Shown here: positions 62,813-64,000 of the stretch, piece after piece | How the letters are laid out: every line of letters starts with the position of its first letter | Numbering within the stretch: the stretch's first letter is position 1 | Origin: Picosynechococcus sp. PCC 7002 | Lineage (GTDB): Bacteria; Cyanobacteriota; Cyanobacteriia; Cyanobacteriales; MRBY01 | DNA: 64,000 nt | NCBI RefSeq assembly: GCF_963860125.1 | Contig: NZ_CAWLFA010000001.1 | Span: 2,108,001-2,172,000 of the forward strand | Direction: 5' to 3' | Made by a program: the position numbers and the translations under genes | The notes under the pieces: model-generated | Told to the model about the DNA's origin: nothing | Databases searched by the model: none | What the model saw: the letters and a program-made list of their open reading frames with translations, nothing else

Positions 62813-63412
62813 TTAATGGGGTTGAACTTCCCCAGAGAAATTGTTGATCTTTTCAAACTCAAACGCCCCCGCCAGGGAGCCCCAGAGGATTTCATTGGTG
62901 ACCGGATCACGACCGCGATCGATACTGATCAAGGCGTTATCGGTGATTTCAAAGCTGTTATCGAGGTAACTCTCTTTGTTATAACGCACAACCCGGCAGC
63001 CTTTTCCGGCCTGGACAGTGCCTTTGAAGCTCGTCCCACTCCAGGTGACGATCATGTCGCAACCGGGCATGGGGTCTAGATCAGCCATGTCAAAGTGCTG
63101 CATCATGGCAGGGTTGCGGGCAGCGCCCATATATTTGGTTTTGGCGTCATCTTTGGGTTTGTAATGCACCAGTTCCATGTGGTCATCGACGGGTTTGATG
63201 TGAAACAGGCGCAGACGATAGGGGGCAGAGGTATCGGAGCTGTAGGCCTGTTCGAGGTAGAGGCCATAGCCATCGAAAAATTGATTGGGCAGGGGGCGCA
63301 TACAAACTTTGATGTGGGCCCAGAGGGGCGGATTGGCGAGGGCCTGGGCTTCGTTAGAAAACTCCCCTGCCATCCAGCGGGCAAGGGTATGGGCATCGGT
63401 AGAGTGGGACAT
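62813..63412 (-). CDS. cpcT: Phycocyanin beta-subunit Cys153 chromophore lyase CpcT
   Basis: 199 aa from ATG 63412 (MSHSTDAHTLARWMAGEFSN). The frame is open to 63769, but upstream residues have no CpcT similarity. Family motifs: WAHIKVCMRPLP, YGLYLEQAYS, YRLRLFHIKP, YMGAARNPAMM and DRGRDPVTNEILWGSLAGAFEF. CpcT attaches phycocyanobilin to Cys153 of phycocyanin beta. In PCC 7002 it was characterised as the enzyme for this site. It heads the minus-strand group cpcT-ndhO-mdh-PPTase. Confidence 0.93.
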   Translation of the reverse strand: MSHSTDAHTLARWMAGEFSNEAQALANPPLWAHIKVCMRPLPNQFFDGYGLYLEQAYSSDTSAPYRLRLFHIKPVDDHMELVHYKPKDDAKTKYMGAARNPAMMQHFDMADLDPMPGCDMIVTWSGTSFKGTVQAGKGCRVVRYNKESYLDNSFEITDNALISIDRGRDPVTNEILWGSLAGAFEFEKINNFSGEVQPH

Positions 63413-63725
63413 AGGAAATTGCTTTGATAATTTGATAAATGGTTTGGTAAAGGATTTTCTAAAAAGATTGGGGTCAGCTTTTGGGGCTGATTGTCTAAGC
63501 TTAGGAAAAAGGGGGACAGCTAGGCAACATTCGTCGTCTTGACTTTCCCTAGCAGAAATCGACAGCTTAGGTGGGGCGATCGCCCCTTGGGGAGTGCGGC
63601 ATCCTCCCTTTCCTTTTCGCTGACCATCCCAGACAATGAGACATCCCAAGGTTTGATTTTTGCAATCGTTATATCGTGAACAAGTCTCAGCGGACACCCG
63701 TACACCAATAAGATTTAGGAAGTGA
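63413..63725. other. Divergent 313 bp region between cpcT and the last gene
   Basis: Contains the cpcT leader and the promoter of the plus-strand gene that starts at 63726, with a HIP1 octamer near 63577. The minus strand is open in the cpcT frame across the whole gap, but I see no protein character. No confident promoter was assigned by eye. Confidence 0.4.
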
Positions 63726-64000
63726 ATGGTCAAAGCAATTGAACAGGTTCGTCGAGATTTAGCCACCATTAGTGAGCGGGTAGTGGGGGTGCGTGAAGCC
63801 CTGACCAGCGCCTATGGCGATTACCTCAATTGCCTCGGAGATAGCCTCAAACGTCAATTGGTTCTCGCCAGTTACCAACTCTGCACCCAGATTTATCCTC
63901 AAAAGTTTTTGCAACTTTCCCATAGTCAGCGGCAAGCCCTACAACAGGAACTGCGTCAACTGGGGATCGATCTCCAGACACGCCTACACACCCTCCTAAC
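63726..64000 (+). CDS. Partial gene, cyanobacterial protein of unknown function (3' end outside window)
   Basis: Open from ATG 63726 (MVKAIEQVRRDLATISERVV) to the end of the window, 91 complete codons. The visible part is helical, with heptad-like leucines (LKRQLVLASYQL, RQALQQELRQLGIDLQTRL), suggesting a coiled coil or helical bundle. No membrane segment or signal peptide. Divergent from cpcT. I do not recognise a family. Confidence 0.75.
   Translation, partial: MVKAIEQVRRDLATISERVVGVREALTSAYGDYLNCLGDSLKRQLVLASYQLCTQIYPQKFLQLSHSQRQALQQELRQLGIDLQTRLHTLL

Overview
The window reads as chromosome of a unicellular, non-diazotrophic cyanobacterium, most likely the marine Synechococcus sp. PCC 7002 (Picosynechococcus) clade. 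Evidence: split RNA polymerase genes rpoC1/rpoC2, phycobiliprotein lyases (CpcT and a CpcS/CpcU-type protein), Gun4, NdhO, Ycf34, the carotenoid genes cruF/cruG, a glucosylglycerol-type ABC transporter, and a very high density of the HIP1 octamer GCGATCGC. The species assignment is inference from gene content and order; no database was searched.

Layout. 1-3.1 kb: end of a membrane protein, an LCP-family cell-wall ligase, then an AT-rich HIP1-free stretch with two small orphan genes. 3.1-6.6 kb (minus): cruF, cruG, purT. 6.8-8.8 kb (plus): LuxR-type response regulator, an RfaE2-type nucleotidyltransferase interrupted by an in-frame TAA, and gun4. 8.8-13.2 kb (minus): four-gene compatible-solute importer ggtA-ggtB-ggtC-ggtD with a palindromic repeat between ggtB and ggtC. 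13.3-16.2 kb: aspartase flanked by two Uma2-family genes. 16.3-27.1 kb (minus): rpsT-tatD-rpoB-rpoC1-rpoC2, closed by a strong UUCG-loop terminator. 27.4-35.9 kb: hisD, envelope or unknown proteins, cpcU, an RNase D-like exonuclease, DUF924, serine hydrolase, OsmC, DUF697 GTPase, LON-domain protein. 36-42.8 kb (minus): grxC-tadA-cupin-iscA, then the str operon rpsL-rpsG-fusA-tuf with rpsJ.

43-49 kb: ahcY, a dihydroorotase-like gene that has lost most catalytic residues, ureG, a GIDE-type membrane protein, a lipid kinase, DUF2103 and clpS. 49-56 kb: tRNA-Lys, rph, TPR proteins, an EF-G paralogue with an altered G3 motif, ycf34, rpsD. 56-64 kb: intronless tRNA-Leu(UAA), a Mo-nitrogenase-C-terminal-like protein beside modB, tRNA-Gly, DUF362, a LivM-type permease, and a compact minus-strand group cpcT-ndhO-mdh-PPTase.

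The content is mainly housekeeping: transcription and translation, light harvesting and pigments (cruF/G, gun4, cpcU, cpcT, ndhO), osmoadaptation (ggt) and central metabolism. Genes are tightly packed, with several 1-4 bp couplings and convergent 3' overlaps. I saw no insertion sequences, prophage, CRISPR array or rRNA, and no convincing candidate for an undescribed multi-gene system. The best leads are the interrupted rfaE2-like gene, two paralogues with altered catalytic residues (dihydroorotase-like and EF-G-like), the palindrome upstream of cruF, the Mo-nitrogenase-C-like/modB pair, and the AT-rich orphan locus near 2-3 kb.
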